Part shown: piece by piece, positions 1-7,341 of the stretch
Position numbering within the stretch: position 1 is the stretch's first letter
How the letters are laid out: every line of letters begins with the position of its first letter
Origin: Alteribacter natronophilus
GTDB taxonomy: Bacteria; Bacillota; Bacilli; Bacillales; Salisediminibacteriaceae
NCBI RefSeq assembly: GCF_006007885.1
Contig: NZ_VCRO01000004.1
Coordinates: 124,001-188,000 of the forward strand
DNA length: 64,000 nt
Direction: 5' to 3'
Program-made: the position numbers and the translations under genes
Notes under the pieces: model-generated
Told to the model about the DNA's origin: nothing
Database searches by the model: none
The model's input: only the letters and a program-made list of their open reading frames with translations

Positions 1-278
1 AGGTCTCGCTTGATCATCGTCCAGAGCGTGACGTTGGAGCCGTCCATCTGCACGATCCTTACTCCGACAGCTCTTTTTCCAACCGTGTAACCGTACCAGA
101 AAACCGGCACAAGAAGGAAATAAAGCAGGCTTAGCAGGTCAAGCGCTGAGTAGCCATCAAAGAAAAACTGTCCGTAGATGATGAGTCCGAGGATTCCCAG
201 CACTATGGTGACGAGAATCCCATCGACAATCGCCGCCCCGAGACGGATCCAGAAACCTGCAGGTCTGTTCACATCCAT
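1..278 (-). CDS. RDD family membrane protein (5' part; runs off the window)
   Basis: Reading the minus strand from an ATG at 278 gives about 92 residues with no stop before the window edge. Two hydrophobic segments (about residues 14-36 and 48-70) are followed by the motif GKRAVGVRIVQMDG, which is characteristic of RDD-family membrane proteins, a group of small multi-pass proteins of mostly unknown function, some linked to ion or osmotic stress transport. A strong GGAGGTGAT ribosome binding site lies 8 bases before the chosen ATG; another ATG at 282 sits too close to it. The C-terminal part lies outside the window, so total length is unknown. Confidence 0.75.
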   Translation of the reverse strand, partial: MDVNRPAGFWIRLGAAIVDGILVTIVLGILGLIIYGQFFFDGYSALDLLSLLYFLLVPVFWYGYTVGKRAVGVRIVQMDGSNVTLWTMIKRD

Positions 279-389
279 ACATATCACCTCCTTTTATAAA
301 ATGGTATAAAAAACCATTCCCTCCCCTAAACAGATTAAACTACTTACTCATCATGTACTAGGTCCTTGGGAATAGTTTTGAAAACGATG

Positions 390-414
390 GTTAAAAGTAA
401 ATTCGACAGGGAAT
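390..414 (+). promoter_or_regulatory. Possible sigma-B-like promoter
   Basis: GTTAAA at 390-395 and GGGAAT at 409-414 are 13 bases apart, similar to the sigma-B consensus (GTTTAA, 12-15 bases, GGGTAT). It would drive the small membrane protein gene starting at 490. The match is imperfect, so this is a suggestion. Confidence 0.3.
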
Positions 415-489
415 AGTGAGCCCAACGGCAATTATCTTATATTTGGAAAGACATCCTACTAACAATCATATTAAAGGAGGAAGATTTTC

Positions 490-627
490 ATGCTTTGGAC
501 CATTATTGGTATTCTGGTTTTACTCTGGCTTTTCGGCTTTTTATTCGAGGTGGCAGGCGGCCTGATTCACGTGCTGCTCGTCATCGCTCTGGTGGTGTTC
601 ATCATCAATCTCATCCGGGGCCGCTAG
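490..627 (+). CDS. Lmo0937-like small membrane protein
   Basis: A 45-residue protein made almost entirely of two hydrophobic stretches around a central FEVAGGLIH motif, ending with LIRGR. This pattern matches the Lmo0937/DUF5670 family of tiny membrane proteins found in many Firmicutes, whose function is unknown and which are often stress induced. An AAAGGAGGAAG ribosome binding site lies just upstream of the ATG, and a strong terminator follows at 660, so it appears to be a single-gene transcript. The family call comes from recognition of length and motif. Confidence 0.75.
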   Translation: MLWTIIGILVLLWLFGFLFEVAGGLIHVLLVIALVVFIINLIRGR

Positions 628-659
628 CTTTTGAAGCGCGCGCCAGTGTAAACATCAGA

Positions 660-697
660 AAGCCCGTTTTCCTTTTAGAAGGGAAACGGGCTTTTTC
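660..697 (+). terminator. Rho-independent terminator
   Basis: AGCCCGTTT and AAACGGGCT arms around a short loop, followed by TTTTT; ends the small membrane protein gene. Confidence 0.85.
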
Positions 698-698
698 T

Positions 699-1511
699 TT
701 ATGACGTCCGGCTCAGGTACTCAGCGAGAGTGCCGTGGGCGTTCAGGTTTTTGAAGTTAATACCGAGCTGAACGGACGTCTGGGCCACGGACGGCCGGAT
801 GCCTGTCACAACCATCTCCACTCCCACAAGCTGGAGGACGTCACGGATGCTGAAGAAGTTCTGCGCCACGTAAGTATCAAACTCAAGAATCCCTGACAGG
901 TCGATCACAAGAGTTTCAATTTCCGAGTCGATAATTTTCGGAATGACGTTCTCCATAATATGCTTTGCCCGCTTTTCATTGAATTCACCCACCATAGGCA
1001 GTATGGCGGTGCCTCTTTTAATGGGAACAACCGGTGCGGAAAGCTCAACAACTTCTGCTTCCATGGTGTCAAGACGTTCCTGGTTGTTTATGTTAAAACG
1101 TCTTGTTGTGTTGCGGATTACATCATCAAAAACAAAGATGACTTCTTCGTAGAGCTCGGTAATTTCGCTCACGGTCATTCGGTCAAACAATCCATCGTCC
1201 TTAAGTTCGTTCATTAAAGAAAGGCGGAATGTGCTGATCAGATCGATGGTGTCCCGAAGGAAAGTGCCGTCTCGGAAAAAGGAGGTGTCCAACTCGTACG
1301 TAATGTTCATTTCCTCCGTTTCCTCCTGACTGCGGGTCAGGCTTTTGGCCACCTTGCTGATCAGCACCGGCAGCATTTCCCGGTGTTTCGTCAAATAATC
1401 GGTAGTCAGGTCGGTATCCAGTTTCCTGCATGCGTCATCAATCAGCCGTTCGGTCAAAGCGTCTTTTTTCGTCTCGAGATAACTCGCGATTGAATCAAGA
1501 ATATATTCCAC
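699..1511 (-). CDS. RsbR-type stressosome protein with STAS domain
   Basis: About 270 residues. The N-terminal half is helical like the non-haem globin sensor domain of RsbR paralogues; the C-terminal part (about 155-265) is a STAS domain. It keeps DTYVA and RPSVAQTSVQLG, which surround the two threonines phosphorylated by RsbT in Bacillus subtilis RsbR. In that family the protein builds the stressosome that controls sigma-B or other outputs. A GTG at 1511 preceded by GGAGAG at 7 bases is preferred; an ATG at 1526 has no ribosome binding site. No rsbS or rsbT is adjacent, so this is a solitary paralogue. The specific stimulus cannot be deduced. Confidence 0.8.
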   Translation of the reverse strand: MEYILDSIASYLETKKDALTERLIDDACRKLDTDLTTDYLTKHREMLPVLISKVAKSLTRSQEETEEMNITYELDTSFFRDGTFLRDTIDLISTFRLSLMNELKDDGLFDRMTVSEITELYEEVIFVFDDVIRNTTRRFNINNQERLDTMEAEVVELSAPVVPIKRGTAILPMVGEFNEKRAKHIMENVIPKIIDSEIETLVIDLSGILEFDTYVAQNFFSIRDVLQLVGVEMVVTGIRPSVAQTSVQLGINFKNLNAHGTLAEYLSRTS

Positions 1512-1632
1512 TTCCACTCTCTCCATTTATTAGGAATTGTGTTCTTTAACGAGTGTAACTTACAATCCGCGCCACTACAATAAAATAGGTGAGATAGCGG
1601 GAAAAAATTTGAATTGTTCCAGTTTTATAGAC

Positions 1633-2016
1633 TTAAAACAGGCTCATTACAGTGCCGGCAGCAGTCAGAGCGATGAGATGATAGCCTGCCCCGATCATAA
1701 ATGTCGTTCTCGCATCCCTGGTGGCATGCCCCAGACCGAAAAGAAAGTCCTTACTGTAGGCAAAAACGACGATCAGTCCAGTCAGAAAACCGAGAAAAGC
1801 GCCATCCAGTGCGGTCTCGGCACCGGATACGACCAGCAGCGAGTACAGAACAGCCACTGTAAAAAGCGTAACAAGGCTCACCAGGCCGTAATTCGGCTGT
1901 TTCGCATCACGGATGTTCAGCAGGTCCACCCATCTGCTGCCAAAAAGCAGAGGGGAGTAATAGAGCATCCCGATTGCGATGTAGAGAATTGTACCAATCA
2001 GAATGGGAAGGATCAC
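1633..2016 (-). CDS. DUF1761 family membrane protein
   Basis: A 127-residue protein with four hydrophobic segments. The N-terminal part reads GMLYYSPLLFGSRW, close to the signature of DUF1761 integral membrane proteins (G-x-W/L-YSPLLFG-x-W). Function in the family is unknown. The start codon is GTG with only a weak AAAGGA upstream. It is transcribed divergently from the gene that begins near 2068, so the about 50-base gap must hold both promoters; a TATAAT lies at 2041. Confidence 0.7.
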   Translation of the reverse strand: MILPILIGTILYIAIGMLYYSPLLFGSRWVDLLNIRDAKQPNYGLVSLVTLFTVAVLYSLLVVSGAETALDGAFLGFLTGLIVVFAYSKDFLFGLGHATRDARTTFMIGAGYHLIALTAAGTVMSLF

Positions 2017-2067
2017 AGAAAACCAGTCCTTTTTTTCTTTTATAATAGCATATCATCCTGTAAAAAG

Positions 2068-2481
2068 ATGGTTGATTTTCATCTGCTGGTGTATAGTGGA
2101 AATAACAAAACCAGGAAGCGGGTGGGGAGCATAAGGTACCTGTTGAAGCCTTTTAAGACGTTCACGCTTTATTTTTTCCTGCTGGGGACAGCGATTTCTC
2201 TTTTCACATTTATGAGGGGAACCGGAGGCACGGTGTTTTTAAGCTACGACCTGCTGCTTGCCCTGCTCATGAGCCTGGACTTTATGCAGCCGCTGCTGTT
2301 TAACCAGGAGACAGTCGGGATGGAGCTGAATCCGGCGGCATTTGTGATCAAGCCGCTCACGTTTTCCTTTTACGGTGTTGTGATCGATCTCCTCATCCGG
2401 CTCGGGCAGAGGAACGGACGACGCAGGCTTACGGTGGCAGAGATGCAGGAGCTCACCCGGGACGAGCTTCCGAAACAATAG
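2068..2481 (+). CDS. Hypothetical membrane protein with three predicted membrane segments
   Basis: Up to 137 residues. Three hydrophobic segments (around residues 33-52, 57-80 and 92-114 from the ATG at 2068) are followed by a polar tail rich in Arg and Glu. No family is recognised. The start is uncertain: the ATG at 2068 lacks a ribosome binding site, GTG at 2122 has AGGAAG very close, and TTG at 2143 has a weak AAGG at 6 bases. The reading frame extends upstream through the antisense of the DUF1761 gene, and that part is unlikely to be translated. A terminator follows directly. Confidence 0.55.
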   Translation: MVDFHLLVYSGNNKTRKRVGSIRYLLKPFKTFTLYFFLLGTAISLFTFMRGTGGTVFLSYDLLLALLMSLDFMQPLLFNQETVGMELNPAAFVIKPLTFSFYGVVIDLLIRLGQRNGRRRLTVAEMQELTRDELPKQ

Positions 2482-2483
2482 GG

Positions 2484-2526
2484 AAAAGGACAGTCTGACG
2501 CGGAGTCAGCGCTGTCCTTTTTTGTG
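2484..2526 (+). terminator. Rho-independent terminator
   Basis: AAAGGACAG at 2485 pairs with CTGTCCTTT at 2512, followed by a T run. Confidence 0.8.
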
Positions 2527-2595
2527 GTAATGTATTGCAGCCTTCTTTAACAGCATATACGCTCCGGGTTTGCAGAAAGTTTCGCGTGTGTGAAC

Positions 2596-2630
2596 ATGAA
2601 AAAAACCCGGCTTCGGCAGCTCCGGGTTTT
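2596..2630 (-). terminator. Rho-independent terminator
   Basis: AAAACCCGG and CCGGGTTTT arms; on the minus strand the stem is followed by a run of seven T. It ends the gene at 2638-2973. Confidence 0.8.
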
Positions 2631-2637
2631 CAGTCTT

Positions 2638-2973
2638 TTACACTTCATCCGGGTCCTTAGTCGTAAACGCAATAAACACCGTAGCCGCAATGATGGACAG
2701 CCCCTGGTAAATGAGCACGTCCACGAGCGTGCGGACGCCGTCACCACCGCCGGTTATGGCGGTGAAAAGAATCGCAGCTGTATAAAAAGCAATAAATGAG
2801 GCCAGACCGCTCCAGACACTTTTTCCAATCCTGTTGGCTGCATAAACGGTAGCAAGCGTCAGCGCCACGAGGAAAACAGTGGAACCTTCCAGGACAAACT
2901 GATACACCAGTACACCGGTCAGCAGAAGCAGCATACCAGCAGCAACAGAGACAACAAACCTCGGCATCACCAT
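2638..2973 (-). CDS. Hypothetical small membrane protein
   Basis: A 111-residue protein with four hydrophobic segments and a short polar C-terminus (TKDPDEV). No family is recognised. The ATG at 2973 has an AAGGGGGG ribosome binding site at about 7 bases; longer readings to 3051 would include that site in the coding sequence and are rejected. It is an isolated gene with its own terminator. It may be one of many small integral membrane proteins of unknown function in this group. Confidence 0.6.
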   Translation of the reverse strand: MVMPRFVVSVAAGMLLLLTGVLVYQFVLEGSTVFLVALTLATVYAANRIGKSVWSGLASFIAFYTAAILFTAITGGGDGVRTLVDVLIYQGLSIIAATVFIAFTTKDPDEV

Positions 2974-3062
2974 GCATGATCCCCCCTTACCCGAATGTAT
3001 GACGGGGAGGGACAGGAAATGCCTGCTCTTATCCCTCACTTCTGCTGGCAAATGGGGGAACA

Positions 3063-3178
3063 GTGTGTGGCTGGCGGTTATTTAGCGGTTAGCGGCTGCT
3101 ATTTGGTATTTAATAAGGATGATTTAGCTTTTAATTTTATTCATTTAGTGGTTAATTCGTTTATTCAGCTTTTAGCAA
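3063..3178. repeat. Degenerate repeat array with period near 21 bp (GGTTA / GCTTTTA type)
   Basis: Short words GGTTA, GGTAT or GCTTTTA recur at 3076, 3087, 3105, 3127, 3150 and 3168, alternating with TTTATTCA. The opposite strand reads GCTGAATAAA and ACCAC, as in the arrays at 17710 and 60301. The array fills the spacer between two minus-strand genes. Confidence 0.6.
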
Positions 3179-3194
3179 GCCCATAAATCCTTAA

Positions 3195-3440
3195 TTAAGC
3201 GGTCTCCCGCCTCCGGAAAAACGTAAATCCTGCCACGATGATCAGCGCTACCGCTACATTTGATGTCCACGTCCAGTCCCGTAAAAAAGGCACGAATCCT
3301 GCAGCGTAAGCCACTACCGCCATGACGAGAAACGAGGCCGCCTTAGTAAGTCGCGTCGACGGAACATTAAATATATATTTGGGAATCTCCACAACCGCCA
3401 TGACGGCAAAGAGAAACACGAGCATCCACACAAACTCCAT
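3195..3440 (-). CDS. Hypothetical small membrane protein
   Basis: With the ATG at 3440, which has GGAGTGAT at 7 bases, the product is 81 residues: two or three hydrophobic segments, a central IPKYIFNVPSTRLTKA loop and a basic FFRRRETA tail. The frame remains open further upstream to 3584 but that part overlaps the divergent gene and is not needed. No family is recognised. The divergent AbrB-like gene begins 135 bases away. Confidence 0.55.
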   Translation of the reverse strand: MEFVWMLVFLFAVMAVVEIPKYIFNVPSTRLTKAASFLVMAVVAYAAGFVPFLRDWTWTSNVAVALIIVAGFTFFRRRETA

Positions 3441-3574
3441 CACGTTGATCACTCCAGTCAGTGCCAGTTTACCACGGTAGCGCCCCCCGAAAAAGGTATG
3501 TGAAGCGTTTGCAGCGAATGTTACGATAGATCCCCTGCAGGGAAGAGGGTAGATACGAAACGGAGGCGATGCAG

Positions 3575-4735
3575 ATGACGGCAAAAATTACGAGCAAGCT
3601 CGATGCGACGGGACGGGTGAGTGTGCCGCGGACGGTGCGGGACAGCTGGGAGATGGGTAGTGCTGTTCGGCTCGAAGTGCTGAAAAACGGGGATGGCCTG
3701 CGCCTGTCCAGGGCCAGACAGACAACCGGGGATTGTTACACTCTAAACAGCCAGAACCGCCTGTTCGTCCCTGCTGAACTTCGTGAACAGGCAGGATGGG
3801 AAGCGGATCTCATACTCGAGTGGAAGGTGGCGGACGACTTTGTCCTTATCGGCAGAGACCTCCAGGTATGCGAGATCTGCTACAGCGACCGGGCGCTGGC
3901 TCCGGTCCGGCAGACGTTTCTATGCGCAGACTGCCTGGATGAAGCGGGAAAAAACAAGCTTTACGCCTGGGAGAAGCCACTCGACCGGCTCGTTTCACGA
4001 TTTACCGAGGCATGCAGTTATGCGTCCGACGGTGAAATGGCCGATTTAAACGAAGCAAGGGAAGTGGGCGGTGAGCTGCACGCTGTACTGCATTTTCTCG
4101 GTGTACCTGCGGATCACGAACTTCTTATAACGCTGGACAAAGCAGACCGGCGCCTGCGAAAAGTAATTGAGCCTGCCAGGATGATGGAAGCCTTTGAGGC
4201 GTGGCAGACAAAGACAGGAAAGAAAAAGCGGGCGCTTGTTTATGAACACCTCACCCGGACTGCTGGGAAAAAACAACGGAAACAGTCGGGTAAACTCGGG
4301 AAGCTGAACCGCATTGTCAACGAGGACTTCGAAGAGTCCTGGCACACGTTTAAGGTGGAAGAACTGTACAACCTGTTTGAAGCGTGCGATGTGGACACGA
4401 GGCGAAAAGCATACGAGCTGGCCGTGGAGGAAGCGGAAGCAGAGTGGAACCAGGCCAGGGGAGCAGGGGAGGATCACTTTCAGGCTTCGCTTGCGTCAGC
4501 AGCATCACTGGAGCAATCCGTCAGCGAGCTGATCGCGGTCTGCCGCTACCTGGAGGAAGCCGGTGAACATAGCGACGGAAACGATCTTGACAGACTTCAG
4601 GACCGCCAGCTGGAACTGTCCCGGCTCTGCGACATTAAGACCCGCCTCGATGAAGTGGACCGTCGGAAAGAGGAGCTGGATGTAAAGCAGAAACACATTC
4701 GCGGCGTAAAGAAGGAGATGCTCGGGGAAGTGTAA
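3575..4735 (+). CDS. Tandem AbrB/SpoVT-like DNA-binding protein with zinc-finger motif and helical C-terminus
   Basis: 386 residues. Residues about 5-42 (KLDATGRVSVPRTVRDSW) and 52-90 (LNSQNRLFVPAELREQAGW) each resemble the swapped-hairpin AbrB/SpoVT fold, here in tandem in one chain. They are followed by CEIC and, about 18 residues later, CADC, a likely zinc-binding knuckle, and then by more than 250 mostly helical, charged residues with coiled-coil character near the end. AbrB family proteins are dimeric transition-state regulators, so a tandem copy could act as a built-in dimer. The ATG at 3575 has GGAGG at 8 bases and is preferred over the ATG at 3569. I do not recognise a named family with this architecture. 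Confidence 0.65.
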   Translation: MTAKITSKLDATGRVSVPRTVRDSWEMGSAVRLEVLKNGDGLRLSRARQTTGDCYTLNSQNRLFVPAELREQAGWEADLILEWKVADDFVLIGRDLQVCEICYSDRALAPVRQTFLCADCLDEAGKNKLYAWEKPLDRLVSRFTEACSYASDGEMADLNEAREVGGELHAVLHFLGVPADHELLITLDKADRRLRKVIEPARMMEAFEAWQTKTGKKKRALVYEHLTRTAGKKQRKQSGKLGKLNRIVNEDFEESWHTFKVEELYNLFEACDVDTRRKAYELAVEEAEAEWNQARGAGEDHFQASLASAASLEQSVSELIAVCRYLEEAGEHSDGNDLDRLQDRQLELSRLCDIKTRLDEVDRRKEELDVKQKHIRGVKKEMLGEV

Positions 4736-4738
4736 GGA

Positions 4739-4788
4739 GTGAGGGCGGCAAGACCCTGAGGGAGCCCGGTGGTTTTGCCCTCCCTCAC
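4739..4788 (+). other. Strong imperfect hairpin after the AbrB-like gene
   Basis: GTGAGGGCGGCAAGACC at 4739 pairs with GGT..TTGCCCTCCCTCAC ending at 4788. There is no T run, so it may stabilise the mRNA end rather than terminate transcription. Confidence 0.5.
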
Positions 4789-4879
4789 ATAACCCCCGCC
4801 CGGCAGTCAGCCGCCGTAAAACCGGTTCTACCTCGAAATGCTATACTTAATCCATCACCCTCAGAGGAGGCAGACAACG

Positions 4880-5683
4880 ATGACTGACTACGGAGATAGT
4901 CTTTTTAAAGGTACAGCAGGCTACTATTCCCGCTACCGGCCTGTCTACCCCGCATCCCTTGTGCGTTTTCTCGTCCAGCGCTTTTCCCTCGACGGCACCG
5001 GCAGCCTGCTCGACCTCGGCTGCGGAACCGGCCAGTTTGCAATCCGCTTCAGCGACTGGGTGGACGGGATCGTCGGCATCGACCCGGAGCCGGAAATGAT
5101 TAACGAAGCCGCCCGGCTGAGCCGCGAAGGGCGGATCAATAATGCAGAGTGGTTTAACGGTACGCTCGAAGACTACGAAAATGACGGAGGGCCCTTCCGC
5201 CTCGTGACGATTGCCAAGGCGTTTCACTGGATGGACAGAAGAACAGTGCTTGATCAGCTCCACCCCCAGGTCACTCCCGGTGGCGGCATCGCCATCATCG
5301 ATACATACCCGGTGGGCCAGGCCCGGCCGAAATGGAAATCAAAGCTGGAAGAGGTCATTGCCCGCTGGTACGGACCGGAGCGCCGGGCCGGAAACACGAC
5401 CTACTCCCGGCCCGAAACGAATCACGAAGACATCATCCGCCAGTCCCCGTTTGAGCTGGAGACGGCCACCCTGCCGCCGCACGAGCACGTCTGGACGATC
5501 GATTCGATTCTCGGACACCTGTACTCTACCTCCTACGGTGCCAGACACTTCCTCGGCGACCGCATACCGGACTTTGAAGACGACCTCCGGAACACCCTCC
5601 TGACCACCGAGCCCTCCGGTGTGTTCTGGGAAAAAACCGGCACGTCGGTTAAGCTTGCGCTGAAGACGGAGAAAAACAGGTAA
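4880..5683 (+). CDS. Class I SAM-dependent methyltransferase
   Basis: 267 residues. A Rossmann-fold methyltransferase motif I (LLDLGCGTGQFAIRF, about residues 36-50) and motif II (VGIDPEPEMI) are clear, then AKAFHWMDR, a feature of the Methyltransf_11 group that includes yeast Tmt1/Crg1-like enzymes. The substrate is not predictable. The ATG at 4880 has GAGGAGG at 10 bases; a longer frame from 4838 has no such site. It stands alone, with the small gene at 5755 following under its own promoter. Confidence 0.85.
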   Translation: MTDYGDSLFKGTAGYYSRYRPVYPASLVRFLVQRFSLDGTGSLLDLGCGTGQFAIRFSDWVDGIVGIDPEPEMINEAARLSREGRINNAEWFNGTLEDYENDGGPFRLVTIAKAFHWMDRRTVLDQLHPQVTPGGGIAIIDTYPVGQARPKWKSKLEEVIARWYGPERRAGNTTYSRPETNHEDIIRQSPFELETATLPPHEHVWTIDSILGHLYSTSYGARHFLGDRIPDFEDDLRNTLLTTEPSGVFWEKTGTSVKLALKTEKNR

Positions 5684-5699
5684 AAATACGCTTTAATGG

Positions 5700-5728
5700 T
5701 TGTTTTATCCTCCTTTTGTCCCTATAAT
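5700..5728 (+). promoter_or_regulatory. Sigma-A-type promoter of the 48-residue gene
   Basis: TTGTTT at 5700-5705 and TATAAT at 5723-5728 are separated by exactly 17 bases, 27 bases before the start codon at 5755. Confidence 0.65.
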
Positions 5729-5754
5729 GAAAGAAAGTTAAAGGGGGACTAAAG

Positions 5755-5901
5755 TTGGGTGACGATGTAACTTTTTTTAACGGGTATGGGTTGGATAAAG
5801 TAGACTTCAGCAAAGCAGAAAAGGGTAAGACTGTTCTCGTCAAACCGGAAACGAATGGAGCCACAGCACTGAAGTACCCATTCTTTCCATACATGAAGTA
5901 A
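5755..5901 (+). CDS. Small protein gene with TTG start (48 residues)
   Basis: A compact transcription unit: a good promoter (5700-5728), AAAGGGGG at 7 bases before a TTG start, 48 codons and a strong terminator (5908-5947). The product is soluble and mixed-charge, with DDVTFFNGYG near the N-terminus and YPFFPYMK at the C-terminus. No homologue is recognised. Because it begins with TTG, it is easy to miss. The combined signals make translation likely; the role is unknown. Confidence 0.6.
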   Translation: MGDDVTFFNGYGLDKVDFSKAEKGKTVLVKPETNGATALKYPFFPYMK

Positions 5902-5907
5902 ACAGAA

Positions 5908-5947
5908 ACAGGGGTGCCGACTGGTTATCGGTACCCCTGTTTTTTTA
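5908..5947 (+). terminator. Rho-independent terminator
   Basis: ACAGGGGTGCCGA and TCGGTACCCCTGT arms followed by seven T. The arm resembles that of the terminator at 8554. Confidence 0.85.
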
Positions 5948-6060
5948 TATCTTCCGGCTGTGTACTCAGCTTTCATCGGGCCATTCGGCTGTCCTAATCA
6001 CTCATCGTACATTGGTTGAATACGATATTACCGTCACTACATTGGGCGGGAGAGTGGAAA

Positions 6061-7116
6061 ATGAGCCATTATTTTTTGCGGGCACATACAAGTAAAGGAT
6101 ACGTTTCCTTTGCAGAAGATACGATGAAGAATTTTAAAGATACAATTGTTTTAACAGGCGGAAGCAAAAAGCTGAGGGAAGATTTATTAATCCGGCTGCT
6201 GAATAAGGATGGCCAGGGACCGGCTGCGGACACAAGGTATATACATCTGGTGGACGGGAAAACCGTTGACGGGATTTCAATTGGAAGGGAGCTTCTGATT
6301 CTCGCAGAACATCCTCAGGACCATTTGGAAGTTAAAGACGTTCAGCGGATGAATCTGGACGAATGTATCCATTTAAATGGGAATCGATCATCGCTGGGGG
6401 AGAGTTTCAGTCAGATAGGGGAAGCGGAATCAAGAGTTCATCGCTCTTTCCGTGAAGGAGTAGCGATTCATGAAAAAAAGGAAGAACTGTACCTGAAAGG
6501 CATGGATTTCTCCAAAGCAGATCAGGCAGCCGAAGATGTGATTGACATTATGTTTCAAAATGCCGGGCAGGTCAGAAAATCTGCCTCACCCTTATCGGAA
6601 GAAATCCTCTTTGGAGGAGCCACAGCCTTTGGACCGGTCAATTTTATCAATGAAATAACCAGACCGCTTAATCACCGGCTGATCATTAAAGGCAGGTCAG
6701 GAAGCGGAAAATCCACTCTCATGAGAAAAGTGGTTAAAAATGCTCAAGCGAGCGGGCTGTCTGTAAAGGTTTTTCCGTGCGGCCTTGATCCTGAAAGCCT
6801 GGACATGGTGGTTCTGCCTGAACTCGGCTTTGCTTTACTGGATGGTACTGCGCCCCATGTGATCAACCCTTCAGGAGAAGGGGACCAGGTCATTGATATG
6901 TTCGAACGCTGTATGGACCCTGAAGTGGAACAGACATATGCAAAGGAGCTTCAGGACCTGTCCCTTGCGTACCAGCATAAAATGAGAGAGGGTACAGCCG
7001 CACTGAAAGAAGTGCTGGAATTAGAGGAGGAGATTGACCGGAAAATTGCCGCTTGTGTTGATCAGGCGGGTTTTAACAGTCTTGCAGAAAGACTATTGAA
7101 AAGAATTTCAGGATAA
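6061..7116 (+). CDS. PRK06851-type P-loop ATPase
   Basis: 351 residues. The N-terminus HYFLRAHTSKGYVSF and the later ESLDMVVLPELG and DGTAPHVI segments match the PRK06851 group of Bacillaceae and clostridial ATPases, which carry two P-loop halves and have no firm function. The second half has an intact Walker A (KGRSGSGKSTLM, about residue 215). In the first half the matching place reads LTGGSKKLREDLL, lacking the GKS/T, so that site looks inactive. ATG at 6061 follows GGGAGAG; the frame is open from 6016 but without a ribosome binding site. It is monocistronic with its own terminator. Confidence 0.7.
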   Translation: MSHYFLRAHTSKGYVSFAEDTMKNFKDTIVLTGGSKKLREDLLIRLLNKDGQGPAADTRYIHLVDGKTVDGISIGRELLILAEHPQDHLEVKDVQRMNLDECIHLNGNRSSLGESFSQIGEAESRVHRSFREGVAIHEKKEELYLKGMDFSKADQAAEDVIDIMFQNAGQVRKSASPLSEEILFGGATAFGPVNFINEITRPLNHRLIIKGRSGSGKSTLMRKVVKNAQASGLSVKVFPCGLDPESLDMVVLPELGFALLDGTAPHVINPSGEGDQVIDMFERCMDPEVEQTYAKELQDLSLAYQHKMREGTAALKEVLELEEEIDRKIAACVDQAGFNSLAERLLKRISG

Positions 7117-7137
7117 TAGTATTCACCAGAACGTCCG

Positions 7138-7177
7138 GCGTGTTTGCCCCCGATAATCGGAGACAAACACGCTTTTT
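7138..7177 (+). terminator. Rho-independent terminator
   Basis: GCGTGTTTG pairs with CAAACACGC, with an inner CCGATAATCGG stem, then TTTTT. Confidence 0.85.
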
Positions 7178-7341
7178 ATTTGTGGTTATGTTTACAAAGC
7201 CTGAAGGTATTTGCCGGCCCGGGTCTTTACCGTGCTATAATGATATTATTTGTCCGTCCTTTTTGGGCAACCAGGACAGCAGCAGAGGAGCCTGAACCTG
7301 TTTTCAGCCAGGTGCAGGCTTTCTCTGATTGGGGAGAAAGG

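Noticed and set aside
1537-2040. N-terminal extension of the membrane protein at 2068
   Set aside because: It is antisense to the DUF1761 gene, has no ribosome binding site, and its composition is unlike a membrane protein.
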